Origin: DATAVB01 sp036267955
GTDB lineage: Bacteria; Actinomycetota; Actinomycetes; Mycobacteriales; QHCD01
Direction: 5' to 3'
Length of the DNA: 64,000 nucleotides
Assembly: GCA_036267955.1 (NCBI GenBank)
Contig: DATAVB010000136.1
Span: forward strand, 15,138 to 79,137
Shown here: piece after piece, positions 1-8,984 of the stretch
Layout: every line of letters starts with the position of its first letter
Position numbering within the stretch: position 1 is the stretch's first letter
Notes under the pieces: model-generated
The model's input: only the letters and a program-made list of their open reading frames with translations
Told to the model about the DNA's origin: nothing
Databases searched by the model: none
Position numbers and translations under genes: made by a program

Positions 1-2354
1 ACGGTCGGCTTGGTCCGGCCGCTGTTCACGTAATTCCCGACGACCTGGCTGATCGTCAGCGCCTTGGGATAAACCGCGACGTCATCTATGGTGCCGGCGA
101 GATAGTCGCTGCTCGGCCGGGCCGGCCAGCCACCGAGATTGTCCCCGCCGAGCCGCCAGTATCCGGAGTAGACCTTCGCCGTCGTGGTGGCCGCGGAATG
201 CCCGACGACGACGCCGTCGACGTACAGGTTCATTCCGGTGCTGCCCAGCGTCGCGACCAGGTGGTGCCACTGCCCGTCGTTATAGGACGCTGCACTGTGG
301 ACGGTGTCGTGCCCGCCGTTGTAGACGCCGAAATACACGTGCCCGGCGCTGTCCAGATAGACGCTGCGGTCGTTGCTGCCGGAGGACCCGGTTTTCGCCG
401 AGCCGAAACCGATGACCTTTCCGCCTTCTGTCGACGTGGTCTTGATCCAGGCCTCGGTGGAAAACGTGGTCGGCGCGGACACCGCGGTCGCGGTGCCGGC
501 GGTCCCGTTGGCGGTGCCGTCGAAGGTCGACGCCGCATCGGTGTCCCCGCTGATCGCGCCGGCCGCGCCACGGGTGACCCCACTGCCGACGGTCAGGTCG
601 TTGACGCCCGCGTAGTCGTACGAGGTCGCGTTTCCGGTCGCCTCACCGAGCCGCCAGTAGTTCGACGGTCCGGCGGCCACCACACCGTCGGTGTACGGGC
701 TGCTGGCGCTGACCGTCACGGCCGCCGATTTCGGGCTGGTGATGGTGTTGCCGTACGGATCGGTGACCCGGACCTTGTAGGTGTGCTGCGATCCGGTGTC
801 CAATCCCTTGTCGGTGAACTGGATCGTCGGGATATTCCAGAATTCCGAATTGACCTTCGTGGTGTAGATCGGAGTCGTGTCGGCGTCCCGGAACAGGTCG
901 TACGTGAGACCCGCGTTGTCCTTGTCCCACAGGCCTTTCCAGGTGACCCGGACACTGCCGGACTGGATCGACGTCGGGACCGGGATCAGGTTGGCGTTGT
1001 ACTGCTGCTGCGGCCCCTCCTTGTTGGGGGCGAGATCCTTGGTCTCGAATCGCACCAGACCCTGCTGGGCGGCACCGTTGATCTGGGTGAATTCGCCGCC
1101 CAGCACGACATACTTCGATGTGCTCGACACCGTCCAGGCGCCCTGGTTCTGACCGGTGAAGGTGCCGGCGTTGATCAGCGGATACCAGTGCAGCAGCGAC
1201 GGAATCGGCTGGTGCGAGTACGCGCTGTTGGTGCCCGGCGGGGTCTGGTCGGTGCCGGTCGCGTAGGTGGTTTCGGCCAGGCCGCGGTGGTACGTGGCCG
1301 GGCTGGTGTCGGGGAATGCGTTCAGCGACGAGCAGTCGTGCGCGTGGCCGACGAAATAGAGCGCCTGGCCCTGCGTGGCCACGCCGTAGGTCGCGCCGTA
1401 GCAGTTGTCCAGCCAGATCAGGTTTCCGGTGGCGAAACTGGCGGCGAACCGGCCGTCGTACCAGTGGCTGCCCTCGCCGTCCGCGCCGCCGTACACGGTC
1501 GAACCCACCAGGATCAGGCTGGTGACCCACGACCGGTTGGTGCCCACCTTGCCGGGGATCGGGTTGCTGCTCCAGGGCACGGTGGCGCCAGTGGTGCCGT
1601 TGACCGCGCCGATTCCCACGTGCCGCTTGCCATCCAGCGACTGGAACCGGCCGCCGATGATGATCCGGCTGTCGTCCGGAGCGGCGACGAGCGCCTCGAC
1701 CTGGTCGTCATCCGCGGTGGCGCGCCAGTGCGTGAGGTCGCCGTTCGAGCGCCGCAGCTGGGCCAGCCGCGGCCGCGAGTTGCCGCCGACCTTCCCGAAG
1801 ACCCCGCCGGCGTAGACCATGTTCGCGGTGACGTCGACCGCCCGCACCTGCGCCGAAATCGACGGGGCGAAATTCGGGTCGAGCGCGCCATTCGCCGTTG
1901 TGAAAGCGGCAATGTGCTCCCGCGCGGTATTGCCGACCGTGGTGAAATCGCCGCCGACATAGATCTCCGAGCCGTCCGGGGATGCCTTGATGGCCAAGGC
2001 CTGCGCGTTCAATACCGGCGCGAACGGCAGCAACGCCCCGGTCGTCAGGCTGAACGACAGGATGTTGGAGCGGGCCACCTCAGATGGGTCGCCGGCCGGC
2101 TTTCCGGCCGGTCGGGCCTCGGTGAAACTGCCCACCGCATAGACGGTGTTGCCGACGATGGCGGTCTTCCAGATCACGCCGTTCACCTGCGGCGCCGGCA
2201 ATTGGTCGGCGCTCACCGTCGCCGGTGTCCCCGATGGAGGTGACGTGTCGCCGTCGGCCGGCCCGGGTGCGACCAGCACCGCCGCCCCGACCAGTCCGAC
2301 CGCCGCCGCGAGGGCTCCGTAAGCCCACCGACGCAACACGTGCTGTGCCTTCAT
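1..2354 (-). CDS. secreted beta-propeller-like / FN3-like / LamG surface protein, 3' end outside the window
   Basis: About 784 residues are visible and the frame runs open to the window edge, so the C-terminus is missing. Residues 1-33 form a signal peptide or membrane anchor (RR near the N-terminus, then an Ala/Val/Leu core). Residues 50-430 hold repeated YxGGxF-type strands (YVGGDFTTVG, YAGGVFGKVG, IIGGRFQSLDG, VLGGEFTQING), as in beta-propellers. Residues 450-545 look like a fibronectin III domain. From about 555 there is a LamG/concanavalin-like domain (NYWRLGEA, FSTEAWIKT, WHHLVAT, YLAGTIDDVAVY). The ATG at 2354 follows GGAG. It is the last gene of the exopolysaccharide operon seen here and probably acts outside the cell in carbohydrate binding. 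No catalytic motif was recognised. Confidence 0.85.
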   Translation of the reverse strand, partial: MKAQHVLRRWAYGALAAAVGLVGAAVLVAPGPADGDTSPPSGTPATVSADQLPAPQVNGVIWKTAIVGNTVYAVGSFTEARPAGKPAGDPSEVARSNILSFSLTTGALLPFAPVLNAQALAIKASPDGSEIYVGGDFTTVGNTAREHIAAFTTANGALDPNFAPSISAQVRAVDVTANMVYAGGVFGKVGGNSRPRLAQLRRSNGDLTHWRATADDDQVEALVAAPDDSRIIIGGRFQSLDGKRHVGIGAVNGTTGATVPWSSNPIPGKVGTNRSWVTSLILVGSTVYGGADGEGSHWYDGRFAASFATGNLIWLDNCYGATYGVATQGQALYFVGHAHDCSSLNAFPDTSPATYHRGLAETTYATGTDQTPPGTNSAYSHQPIPSLLHWYPLINAGTFTGQNQGAWTVSSTSKYVVLGGEFTQINGAAQQGLVRFETKDLAPNKEGPQQQYNANLIPVPTSIQSGSVRVTWKGLWDKDNAGLTYDLFRDADTTPIYTTKVNSEFWNIPTIQFTDKGLDTGSQHTYKVRVTDPYGNTITSPKSAAVTVSASSPYTDGVVAAGPSNYWRLGEATGNATSYDYAGVNDLTVGSGVTRGAAGAISGDTDAASTFDGTANGTAGTATAVSAPTTFSTEAWIKTTSTEGGKVIGFGSAKTGSSGSNDRSVYLDSAGHVYFGVYNGGHDTVHSAASYNDGQWHHLVATLGSTGMNLYVDGVVVGHSAATTTAKVYSGYWRLGGDNLGGWPARPSSDYLAGTIDDVAVYPKALTISQVVGNYVNSGRTKPT

Positions 2355-2404
2355 CTGCGCTCCAAGGGACCGATGTGATTCGCCATAATCTGATTCGCCG
2401 TCAT
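2351..2404 (-). CDS. putative 17-residue coupling micro-ORF
   Basis: This frame encodes MTANQIMANHIGPLERR. Its ATG overlaps the stop of the upstream flippase gene as ATGA, and its own TGA overlaps the ATG of the LamG gene, again as ATGA. It therefore bridges the 46-nt gap between the two genes without a break in translation. It could be a coupling peptide that passes ribosomes from the flippase to the LamG gene, or chance. The sequence carries an internal repeat (GGCGAATCA twice, 15 nt apart). No homolog is recognised. Confidence 0.35.
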   Translation of the reverse strand: MTANQIMANHIGPLERR

Positions 2405-3696
2405 GTGCGCACCGCCTGAACGTGGCGGGCGGCACGTTGAACAACCTTCTGCTCGCGGGCCAGCGGGGCCAGCACCAGCTGGCGCACCAGGCCACCGCCG
2501 AGGAAGGAACCGGCGGCCAGCGCCAACGGCACCCACGATGCGGACAGGTGCAGCCAGAACAGCACGGCGAGCGCCGCGGCCAGCGACAGCGCCGAATCCA
2601 GCAGCCGCAGGCCGAGCACCCGGGCCTGCCGGCCGCGGACCGCGGCGAGGCCGCCGTACGGCGTGACGGTGGCGGTCGAGGCCGCGTAGACCGTCCAGCC
2701 GAATACCGCCAGCGCGTTGATGTGGAAGCTGTGTCCGGTCACGATCGGCCCGAGCAGTGGTGTGAGCGCGGTCGCGGCCGCCCCGAGAACGAGTGCCGTG
2801 ACCAGCAGCCCGGCGGCGGCCCGGTCGGCCTTGCGCAAGGCCCACCGCACCGGGCGTTCCCGACTCGCCACGTACATCGGGAGCAGGAAGGCGGCCACCC
2901 CGTTGACGACCAGCAGGGCCGGCGCGACGTAGATCCGGGCCGCCTCGAGCTGGCCGTACGCGGCGGTGCTGACCACCACGGTGACCACGATCCGGGCCCC
3001 GGTCAGCATCGAGGGACGGACCGCCTGCTGCGCCCCGCGCCACCGACCGAACCGGGCCACCTCGGCCATCGCCGCCGGCCGCAACGCGGCGAGCCGACGC
3101 TCGACCGATGGGAGCTGGGCCGCCGCGGCGACGCCGCCGGCCAGCTGTCCGACGAGCAGCGCAAGCATGAAGTCCGACAGCCCGAGCGGACCGGGGCGCG
3201 CCGCCTCGACGGCCAGCACCACCAGCGACGCGACCAAGGCGACGGTGTCGAGAACGGGCAGCGCCCAGAACCGCATTGACGCCATCAACAGCCGGCGCAG
3301 GCTGTCCTCCACGATGAACGCCGTTGTCGCCAGGCCGAAAAACACCGCGGTCCAACCGTGCACCAGACCGGTCGCCACGGACGCCACCGCGGCGATACCG
3401 CCACCGGCGACCGACAGCAGCGCACACCAGTTCTGCAACGCGGCCCGGATCGGCGCGTTCGCCCGATCCAGCACGGTCAGCGAATCACCGACGAAACCGC
3501 TCACCACCGCCGTACCGAGCACGATTCCGCCGTACAGCAGGGCAAAGACGCCGAGTCCACTGGCGCCCAGAATCCGGGCGGCCAATGCCTGCAGCACGAA
3601 ACTGGCCAATGCCTGGGAAAGCTGGCCCGACACCGCACCCGCCATCCGCAGCCGTCCACGTCGGGACGGCTGCGCCGGCGCGCGGTGCCGGCTCAC
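2401..3696 (-). CDS. polysaccharide flippase-like multi-pass membrane protein (MATE/MOP type)
   Basis: The 431-residue protein is strongly hydrophobic with about 12 predicted membrane segments. It has the general look of the Wzx/PST branch of the MOP exporter superfamily: an N-terminal SGQLSQALASFVLQ helix, ARILGASGLGVFALLYGG, and later paired helices. It would flip a lipid-linked saccharide across the membrane. Its GTG start overlaps the stop of the lipoprotein gene (GTGA), so the two are probably translationally coupled. It sits with a priming glycosylphosphotransferase in one minus-strand operon, which supports an exopolysaccharide role. The family call is from hydropathy and context, not from a conserved catalytic motif. 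Substrate unknown. Confidence 0.7.
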   Translation of the reverse strand: MSRHRAPAQPSRRGRLRMAGAVSGQLSQALASFVLQALAARILGASGLGVFALLYGGIVLGTAVVSGFVGDSLTVLDRANAPIRAALQNWCALLSVAGGGIAAVASVATGLVHGWTAVFFGLATTAFIVEDSLRRLLMASMRFWALPVLDTVALVASLVVLAVEAARPGPLGLSDFMLALLVGQLAGGVAAAAQLPSVERRLAALRPAAMAEVARFGRWRGAQQAVRPSMLTGARIVVTVVVSTAAYGQLEAARIYVAPALLVVNGVAAFLLPMYVASRERPVRWALRKADRAAAGLLVTALVLGAAATALTPLLGPIVTGHSFHINALAVFGWTVYAASTATVTPYGGLAAVRGRQARVLGLRLLDSALSLAAALAVLFWLHLSASWVPLALAAGSFLGGGLVRQLVLAPLAREQKVVQRAARHVQAVRT

Positions 3697-4403
3697 CTGA
3701 TGGATCCGGTAAACGTCGCCGCCGCGTGCCGGCCGTCGAAATCGACGGTCAGCACCACGGCGCCGAGATCGGCGGTCGGAATGGTGAAGGCGTACGCGGT
3801 GGTGCTGCTGGCGTGCGAGGCGACCGATCCGGAGAAGTCGTTGGTGCCGTTCACGTATGCCGGCTGGGCCTGCAGGCTGCCGTTGTCGAGGCCGACATTG
3901 ACGACCACCCGGTCCAGATTGAGGGTGCCGGCGGAATTGTTGGTGATCCGTACGGTAAATACGGTGACCGGGTCGCCGGGCCGCGCACCGGGACCCTGGC
4001 CGGTGTCGGTCTGCTGGGCGATGTGCGGGACCTGCAGCCGCACGCCATCGGAATATGAGATTTCCTTATTGAATGGCTGCGCCGCCGCCTTGACGACCGG
4101 GTTCGCGGTCTTTCCGTCGCGGACCAGCGGGCCGGCGGACCGCCCCGGCCGGGCCGAGCCGGCGGCCGGCTGGCGGGTCGACTTCGGCTTGCTGGCCGAC
4201 GATTGCGCCGACGGCACCGGCGGGCCGGCCGGCTGCACACTGGATGGATCGGAGACCGGGCGGGCGCCATCGGCGGTGCGCGAATGACCAGCCGAATGAC
4301 CGCTCGAATGGTTATCGGATAGCGCAGCGGAACCGGTTGAATGCGCTCCGGAACAACCCGCGAGGACGGCAACGAACAGCCCGAGGGGAAGGAGCCGCTT
4401 CAT
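3693..4403 (-). CDS. Ser/Pro-rich lipoprotein in the polysaccharide operon
   Basis: The 236-residue protein begins MKRLLPLGLFVAVLAGCSG, a lipoprotein signal with lipobox LAGC. Residues 20-115 are low-complexity (Ser, Ala, Pro, Arg). The C-terminal 110 residues form a compact beta-rich domain (DPVTVFTVRITNNSAGTLNLD, AVVLTVDFDGRHAAATFTGSIR) resembling DUF4352-type or immunoglobulin-like folds. It should be anchored on the outer face of the membrane. It lies 42 nt after the cytidylyltransferase gene and overlaps the flippase start, so it is part of the same transcript. Its function is not known. Confidence 0.75.
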   Translation of the reverse strand: MKRLLPLGLFVAVLAGCSGAHSTGSAALSDNHSSGHSAGHSRTADGARPVSDPSSVQPAGPPVPSAQSSASKPKSTRQPAAGSARPGRSAGPLVRDGKTANPVVKAAAQPFNKEISYSDGVRLQVPHIAQQTDTGQGPGARPGDPVTVFTVRITNNSAGTLNLDRVVVNVGLDNGSLQAQPAYVNGTNDFSGSVASHASSTTAYAFTIPTADLGAVVLTVDFDGRHAAATFTGSIR

Positions 4404-4445
4404 CGTTCTCCATGTGCGATCGAGACGTGCGATGGGCTGTGTGTA

Positions 4446-4883
4446 CTACGCGGGCCGGCGATCCCCTTCCAGGGCGCGCCGCAAGATGGTGCTCGAGGTC
4501 TGCACGGTGTACGGGAAATACACCACCTCGACGCCAAGTGGTGCAAAGTCCCGTTCCAGCGCGACGCCCTTGGCGGTGCCCTGCCAGTCGTTGCCCTTGA
4601 AGATCCGGTGGAAACGCACGTTGTCCCACACCTCGAGCTTGGTCGGCAGCACCTCGGGAATCGCCTCGTCCACGAATCGGATGTGATCGATAATTTCCAA
4701 TCGCTCCGCCAGCGGGACAACCGGCCACTGGCCTTTTGCCCCGAAGGCAAGCTCATCCGAGACGACTCCGGCGATCAGGTGGTCGCATTCCGCCTTTGCG
4801 CGACGGAGAATATTTAAATGTCCGATATGGAAAAGGTCGTACACGCCAGGCGCATATCCCACCACGCCGTGTCTCTCTGGCAT
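4446..4883 (-). CDS. TagD-like cytidylyltransferase family protein
   Basis: The 145-residue protein is a complete single-domain nucleotidyltransferase of the glycerol-3-phosphate cytidylyltransferase type. It has GYAPGVYDLFHIGHLNIL near the N-terminus (HxGH motif) and the C-terminal STILRR element. The family transfers a CMP or AMP group from the NTP to a phosphorylated small molecule such as glycerol-3-phosphate. The start at 4883 was chosen because its ATG overlaps the stop of the upstream gene (ATGA); a longer frame from 4928 would overlap it by 46 nt. In this operon it may supply an activated group for decorating the surface polymer. Substrate is inferred only. Confidence 0.8.
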   Translation of the reverse strand: MPERHGVVGYAPGVYDLFHIGHLNILRRAKAECDHLIAGVVSDELAFGAKGQWPVVPLAERLEIIDHIRFVDEAIPEVLPTKLEVWDNVRFHRIFKGNDWQGTAKGVALERDFAPLGVEVVYFPYTVQTSSTILRRALEGDRRPA

Positions 4884-6349
4884 CAGTACGCCCCCGCTCC
4901 ACGCAACACCGCTGAAATGGTCCGCCACAGGATCTGCAGGTCCATCGCCATCGACCAGTTCTCGACGTACCGCAGATCAAGCCGGACGGACTCCTCCCAG
5001 GACAGATTGGATCTGCCACTGACCTGCCAGAGCCCGGTGAGCCCGGGTTTGACGACGAGTCGGCGCCGGGCGTCGTCCATATACTTCTCCACCTCCGCCG
5101 GGAGCGGCGGCCGGGGTCCCACCAATGACATCTGACCGCGCATCACGTTGATCAACTGCGGCAATTCATCGAGTGAATAACGCCGGAGCCGACGGCCCAA
5201 CGGGGTCATCCGGGGATCGTCGCGGATCTTGAACAACACCGTGTCGCCGTGCTCGTTGCGCAGCTCGGCCCGACGCTGTTCGGCGTCGATCGACATCGAC
5301 CGGAATTTGTACATCCGAAAGGGGGTGCCGCCCTTTCCGACCCGCTCCTGGCGGAACAGCACCGGCCCGCGGCTGGTGAATCGGACCGCGAGCGCGATAG
5401 CCAGCATCGGCGGAGCGAGCACCAGCAACCCGAGACCGGCCAGGCCCCGGTCGAAGATTTCCTTGACCACCCGGCGGCCGCCGGAGAGCACCGGGTGCTC
5501 GACGTGCAGCAGCGGAAGCCCGTCCACCGGGCGGATCGTGGTCCGCGGCCCGGCGACGTCCATCAGCGCGGGCGCGACGATGAGGTCGATGTCGTCCGTT
5601 TCCAACTGCCAGGCCAACCGGCGCAGCGCCTCGGCGTCGAATTCGGGGCAGGCCAATACCGCCACGGTGTCGGCCTGGGCTCGTCGTACCGCGTCGGCCA
5701 CGTCGTCGAATCGGCCGAACACGTCGACCGGCATCGCGCCGGCGGCGGGGCGGGGCAGGCAGGCACCGACGATCTGCATCCCGTGATACCGCTCGCGATG
5801 CAACTGTTGCGCCAACCGGGCGACCTGACGCTCGTAGCCGACAAGCAGCACTCTGCGCATATACCGACCGGCCGCGGTGCGCCGACCGTGCAGCCATTTA
5901 CGCATGACATAACGGAGTACGAGATCGCCGAGCAACGCCCCGGGAAGCGCGGCCACCACATAGCCGCGCGCTATTTCCAGGTGTGCGGCGTAGGAGACGA
6001 TGGCGACCGCGGAGATCGTCGATACGCCGGCCAGCAGAATGCGCTGGTATTCATCCGGACCGACGAACAGGAATCGCGTCTCGTACGCGCGGGTCAACGC
6101 CACCGCCAGCACCCAACCGATCGGCAGCAGCAGACTGGCGAACAGATACTCGCGGTTACTTGCGGTCACGTCGCCGAATCGCACCAGGAACGCGACACAG
6201 CCGGCGGCCAGCGCTACCAGTGCGTCGGCCAGAATGACGGCGCGCCGATAGCGGCGCTCCCACCGGTGCGCCGCATTTATCGCGACTCTCGTGGATTGCG
6301 CAGTTGCCACCGTGGCGTCGTCAGAGACGCCGATATCCAGCGCTGTCAC
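4883..6349 (-). CDS. polyprenyl-phosphate sugar-phosphate transferase (exopolysaccharide priming enzyme)
   Basis: The 488-residue protein has an N-terminal multi-pass membrane region (residues 35-140), a CoA-binding-like middle domain (RVLLVGYERQVARLAQQL) and a C-terminal bacterial sugar transferase domain: KEIFDRGLAGLGLLVLAPP, then FRQERVGKGGTPFRMYKFRSM, then LDELPQLINVMRGQMSLVGPRP. It would start polysaccharide assembly by moving a sugar-1-phosphate to undecaprenyl phosphate. The GTG at 6349 is chosen over upstream in-frame starts because GGGGGGAG lies just ahead of it. It is the first gene of the operon ending in the LamG gene. The sugar is unknown. Confidence 0.88.
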   Translation of the reverse strand: MTALDIGVSDDATVATAQSTRVAINAAHRWERRYRRAVILADALVALAAGCVAFLVRFGDVTASNREYLFASLLLPIGWVLAVALTRAYETRFLFVGPDEYQRILLAGVSTISAVAIVSYAAHLEIARGYVVAALPGALLGDLVLRYVMRKWLHGRRTAAGRYMRRVLLVGYERQVARLAQQLHRERYHGMQIVGACLPRPAAGAMPVDVFGRFDDVADAVRRAQADTVAVLACPEFDAEALRRLAWQLETDDIDLIVAPALMDVAGPRTTIRPVDGLPLLHVEHPVLSGGRRVVKEIFDRGLAGLGLLVLAPPMLAIALAVRFTSRGPVLFRQERVGKGGTPFRMYKFRSMSIDAEQRRAELRNEHGDTVLFKIRDDPRMTPLGRRLRRYSLDELPQLINVMRGQMSLVGPRPPLPAEVEKYMDDARRRLVVKPGLTGLWQVSGRSNLSWEESVRLDLRYVENWSMAMDLQILWRTISAVLRGAGAY

Positions 6350-6600
6350 AGTCTCCCCCCATCCCCGCCGCAATCGTCCGCTGAGCAGGGATACGAGACG
6401 AAACTCTAGTTGTGTCCCATACGCGCCGAGCCGCGTTTCCACACGATTCGACCGGTGAGCGGAACGGCACTAGCCCTAATGACTAACCGACTGCGGAGCG
6501 TGGACAGCAATACCCGTCAGGCGGTTCGGGACAAGCAGAATTACGACAGATTAGACATGCGATGCCACTACGCTATGTCATCCCCGCAGTGGTCGCGAGA

Positions 6601-7167
6601 TCAGTGAAAAGCGTTCTGCGCGGCTTCCAGGCCGCCGGTCACCAGGGCCTCCGCCGCGTCGGCGGCACGATCGACGTTGAGGGCCAGTTCCTTGCGTTCG
6701 ACGGAGCCGAAATCGCGTAGGACGTAATCAGCCGGATCCTGCCGTCCGGGTGGGCGCCCGATGCCGAACCGGACGCGGCCGTAGTCGCGGGTGCCGAGCG
6801 ACTGACTTATCGATTTCAATCCGTTGTGCCCGTTGTCGCCGCCGCCGTGTTTCAGCCGCAGCGAACCATAGGGAAGGTCGAGCTCGTCGTGCACGACGAC
6901 AAGCTGTCCGGCGGGGACCGAAAAGAAGGAGAGCACGGAGGACACCGGCCCGCCCGAGGTGTTCATGTAGGACCGCGGTTTGGCCAGGATCGCCCGGACC
7001 GGACCGATCCTGGCCTCGACCACATCGGCACGGCCCTTGTGCGAGCGGAATTTCCCGCCGGCGCGCTCGGCCAACAGGTCGAGCACCATGAAGCCGACGT
7101 TGTGCCGGTTGCCGGCGTAGGTGGGGCCGGGATTTCCCAGCCCCACCACGACGAATACATCACTCAT
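6601..7167 (-). CDS. pth: peptidyl-tRNA hydrolase
   Basis: The 188-residue protein is full length for bacterial Pth. It begins VVVGLGNPGPTYAGNRHNVGF, giving the conserved Asn and catalytic His of the NRHN motif. It also has KPRSYMNTSG, VHDELDLPYGSLRLKHGGGDNGHNGLKS and FGIGRPPGRQDPADYVL. It cleaves the ester bond of peptidyl-tRNAs released from stalled ribosomes. It lies 25 nt downstream of rplY on the same strand, the usual actinobacterial order, so the two are probably co-transcribed. Confidence 0.97.
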   Translation of the reverse strand: MSDVFVVVGLGNPGPTYAGNRHNVGFMVLDLLAERAGGKFRSHKGRADVVEARIGPVRAILAKPRSYMNTSGGPVSSVLSFFSVPAGQLVVVHDELDLPYGSLRLKHGGGDNGHNGLKSISQSLGTRDYGRVRFGIGRPPGRQDPADYVLRDFGSVERKELALNVDRAADAAEALVTGGLEAAQNAFH

Positions 7168-7192
7168 GAGCTGTGCGGAAACGTCTGGAGTT

Positions 7193-7840
7193 CTACTCCG
7201 ACGAGCCGCCGGACTCCTCGGCCTGCTCCGGCTCCGGCTGGTCGCGCTCGACGCCAGCGTCAGCCTCGGCCTCAGCCATCTCAGCCTCCAGCGCCTCGGC
7301 CGTCTGGGCCGCGCTGATCGACACCACGAGGTGGTCGGCGTCGGTGACCAGGGTCGAGCCCTCCGGCAGTGCGACGGCGTGCGCGGCGATGTGGTCGCCG
7401 ACGCCCAGGCCCTCGATGCTCACCTCGAACTCGGTCGGGATGTTGGTTGCCTCCGCCTCGACCGTCAGCGTGTTCAGGTCCTGGTTGACCAGGGTGTCCG
7501 GGGCGGCCTCGCCGACCAGGTGGACGGCGACCTCGACGGTGACCTTCTCGCCGCGGCGGACCAGCAGCAGGTCGACGTGCTCGAGGAACCCCTTGATCGG
7601 GTCGCGCTGCACGGCCTTGGCCAGCGCCAGCTCCTCCTTGCCGGGGAGGTCGATGGTGAGCAGCGCGTTGGCATTCTTCAGCGCCAGCATCAGCTCGTGG
7701 CCCGGGAGTGACAGGTGCACCGGGTCGGCGCCGTGTCCATAGAGGACGGCGGGAACCTTGCCGTCGCGGCGGGTGCGGCGCGCGGCGCCCTTGCCGAACT
7801 CGGTGCGGACCTCGGCCGGAATTCGCAGCTGATCTGCCAC
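7193..7840 (-). CDS. rplY: 50S ribosomal protein L25 (long Ctc form)
   Basis: The 215-residue protein has the 5S-rRNA-binding L25 domain (RTEFGKGAARRTRRDGKVPAVLYG, VQRDPIKGFLEHVDLL) and a C-terminal beta domain typical of the Ctc/TL5 form (VLVNQDLNTLTVEAEATNIP). It ends in an acidic tail rich in Glu and Ala. The GTG at 7840 is the chosen start: AAGGAGA lies 7 nt ahead and homologs begin at this MADQLRIP-like position. A longer frame to 8023 has no matching domain. pth follows directly. Confidence 0.95.
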   Translation of the reverse strand: MADQLRIPAEVRTEFGKGAARRTRRDGKVPAVLYGHGADPVHLSLPGHELMLALKNANALLTIDLPGKEELALAKAVQRDPIKGFLEHVDLLLVRRGEKVTVEVAVHLVGEAAPDTLVNQDLNTLTVEAEATNIPTEFEVSIEGLGVGDHIAAHAVALPEGSTLVTDADHLVVSISAAQTAEALEAEMAEAEADAGVERDQPEPEQAEESGGSSE

Positions 7841-8084
7841 GGCTATGTCTCCTTGTGAGCGTTGCCCGATAGTTATGCCAGACGGTGGGTGCAGCAATGC
7901 CCGCGCGCAGCCGCACACTCTCACCGTCGATAACGGAGCCGAATGGGCGTCCCTCGCCGGGCAACCCGCACAGCCTACCTGACGAGCCGACCCCCTTTCG
8001 CCACGCCCACCGCCGCACAGCAAATCGGTGTGACAGCGCTGCCCCGGCCCGGCAGGGTGTCGTTCATGCAGCCCGGACTATCCA
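7841..8084. other. intergenic region between rplY and a divergent nucleotidyltransferase gene
   Basis: These 244 nt hold the 5' ends of two divergent genes. The Shine-Dalgarno AAGGAGA of rplY lies at its left end. The plus-strand gene that starts at 8085 has no clear Shine-Dalgarno. No convincing promoter hexamers or hairpins were seen. Confidence 0.5.
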
Positions 8085-8957
8085 GTGACCACTGACCCGC
8101 GCGAGGGCGTGGATGCCGCCGGCTACCTGACGACCGGTGCCGACCGGGCCCGCATCGTCGCGCCGTTCGCGAGCGTCGTGGCCGACTGCGCCGAGACACT
8201 CCGACGGGAACTGTCCGCCGGGCTGCACAGCCTTTACGCGTACGGCAGTGTTGCGACCGGTCAGGCCACGCCGCGGCGTTCGGACCTGGACCTGTACGCC
8301 GTTGTCGCCGACGATGCGGCCGCCGGCCACTGCACCCAACTCGGCATCGAGCTGTCCGATCGACACCGCGACGTGGTGCGGGATGTCGGCATCGCCCGGA
8401 TCACCCTCGAACAGCTCTACGCCAGCGGAGACACCGGGCCGGCCGATCGGTGTTTCCTCAAGCATTACTGCGTCAACATCGGCGGCCCGGACCTGCGTCC
8501 GGAGCTGCCCGCCTGCCGACCCACCCCGACCCTCGCCCGGGAGTTCATCGGCGATCTGGCCGGCACTGTGGAGCTGTTCCGGCAGCGGCTGGCCGGCGGG
8601 GCCGACGTCGCCGGACCGGTGGCGCGCAAGCTGCTGCGCTCGGCGGCCGTACATTTCTCGGTCGAGGACGGCGGCTGGTCCACCGCGGGCCGGGTCGGCG
8701 CCGACCTGATCGCGGCCCGCTGCCCCCGGTACGCGGCGACCGTGGAGACGATCCTGCCCTGGTCGCAGCCGTCGCCGGACGGTCTGGTGGCCACGCCGGA
8801 GGAAGTGCGTGCCGTCCTCGACGGGCTCGGGCGTTGGCTGGTCAGCCGGATCTCGACCGCATGGGTCGCGGTCGACGACGCCGATCCGTCCCGGTTGACC
8901 AGGGATCTGACCGACTTCCTCACCGCCTCGGACTGGCCGTACCACGTCGGCGGCTGA
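8085..8957 (+). CDS. nucleotidyltransferase-fold protein resembling aminoglycoside nucleotidyltransferases; ends at an in-frame UGA before a GNAT sequence
   Basis: The 290-residue protein has the polymerase-beta-type motif YAYGSVATGQATPRRSDLDLYAVV (residues about 51-74), which supplies the GS and DxD nucleotide and metal ligands, followed by a helical C-terminal domain. The layout resembles AadA/ANT enzymes, which adenylylate aminoglycosides, but the substrate cannot be told. The last residues, FLTASDWPYHVGG, look like the N-terminus of a GNAT domain rather than an ANT tail. The same frame continues after the TGA at 8955-8957 into GNAT sequence. The gene may be the front half of a fusion broken by one stop codon. 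The GTG start has no clear ribosome-binding site. Confidence 0.7.
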   Translation: MTTDPREGVDAAGYLTTGADRARIVAPFASVVADCAETLRRELSAGLHSLYAYGSVATGQATPRRSDLDLYAVVADDAAAGHCTQLGIELSDRHRDVVRDVGIARITLEQLYASGDTGPADRCFLKHYCVNIGGPDLRPELPACRPTPTLAREFIGDLAGTVELFRQRLAGGADVAGPVARKLLRSAAVHFSVEDGGWSTAGRVGADLIAARCPRYAATVETILPWSQPSPDGLVATPEEVRAVLDGLGRWLVSRISTAWVAVDDADPSRLTRDLTDFLTASDWPYHVGG

Positions 8958-8984
8958 CCCGACCCGGCCCTGACCGCCGACCGG

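Noticed and set aside
198..2243. Plus-strand open frame opposite the LamG gene
   Set aside because: The minus-strand frame has signal peptide, LamG and propeller repeats; the plus-strand frame has Arg/Gly/Val-rich shadow composition.
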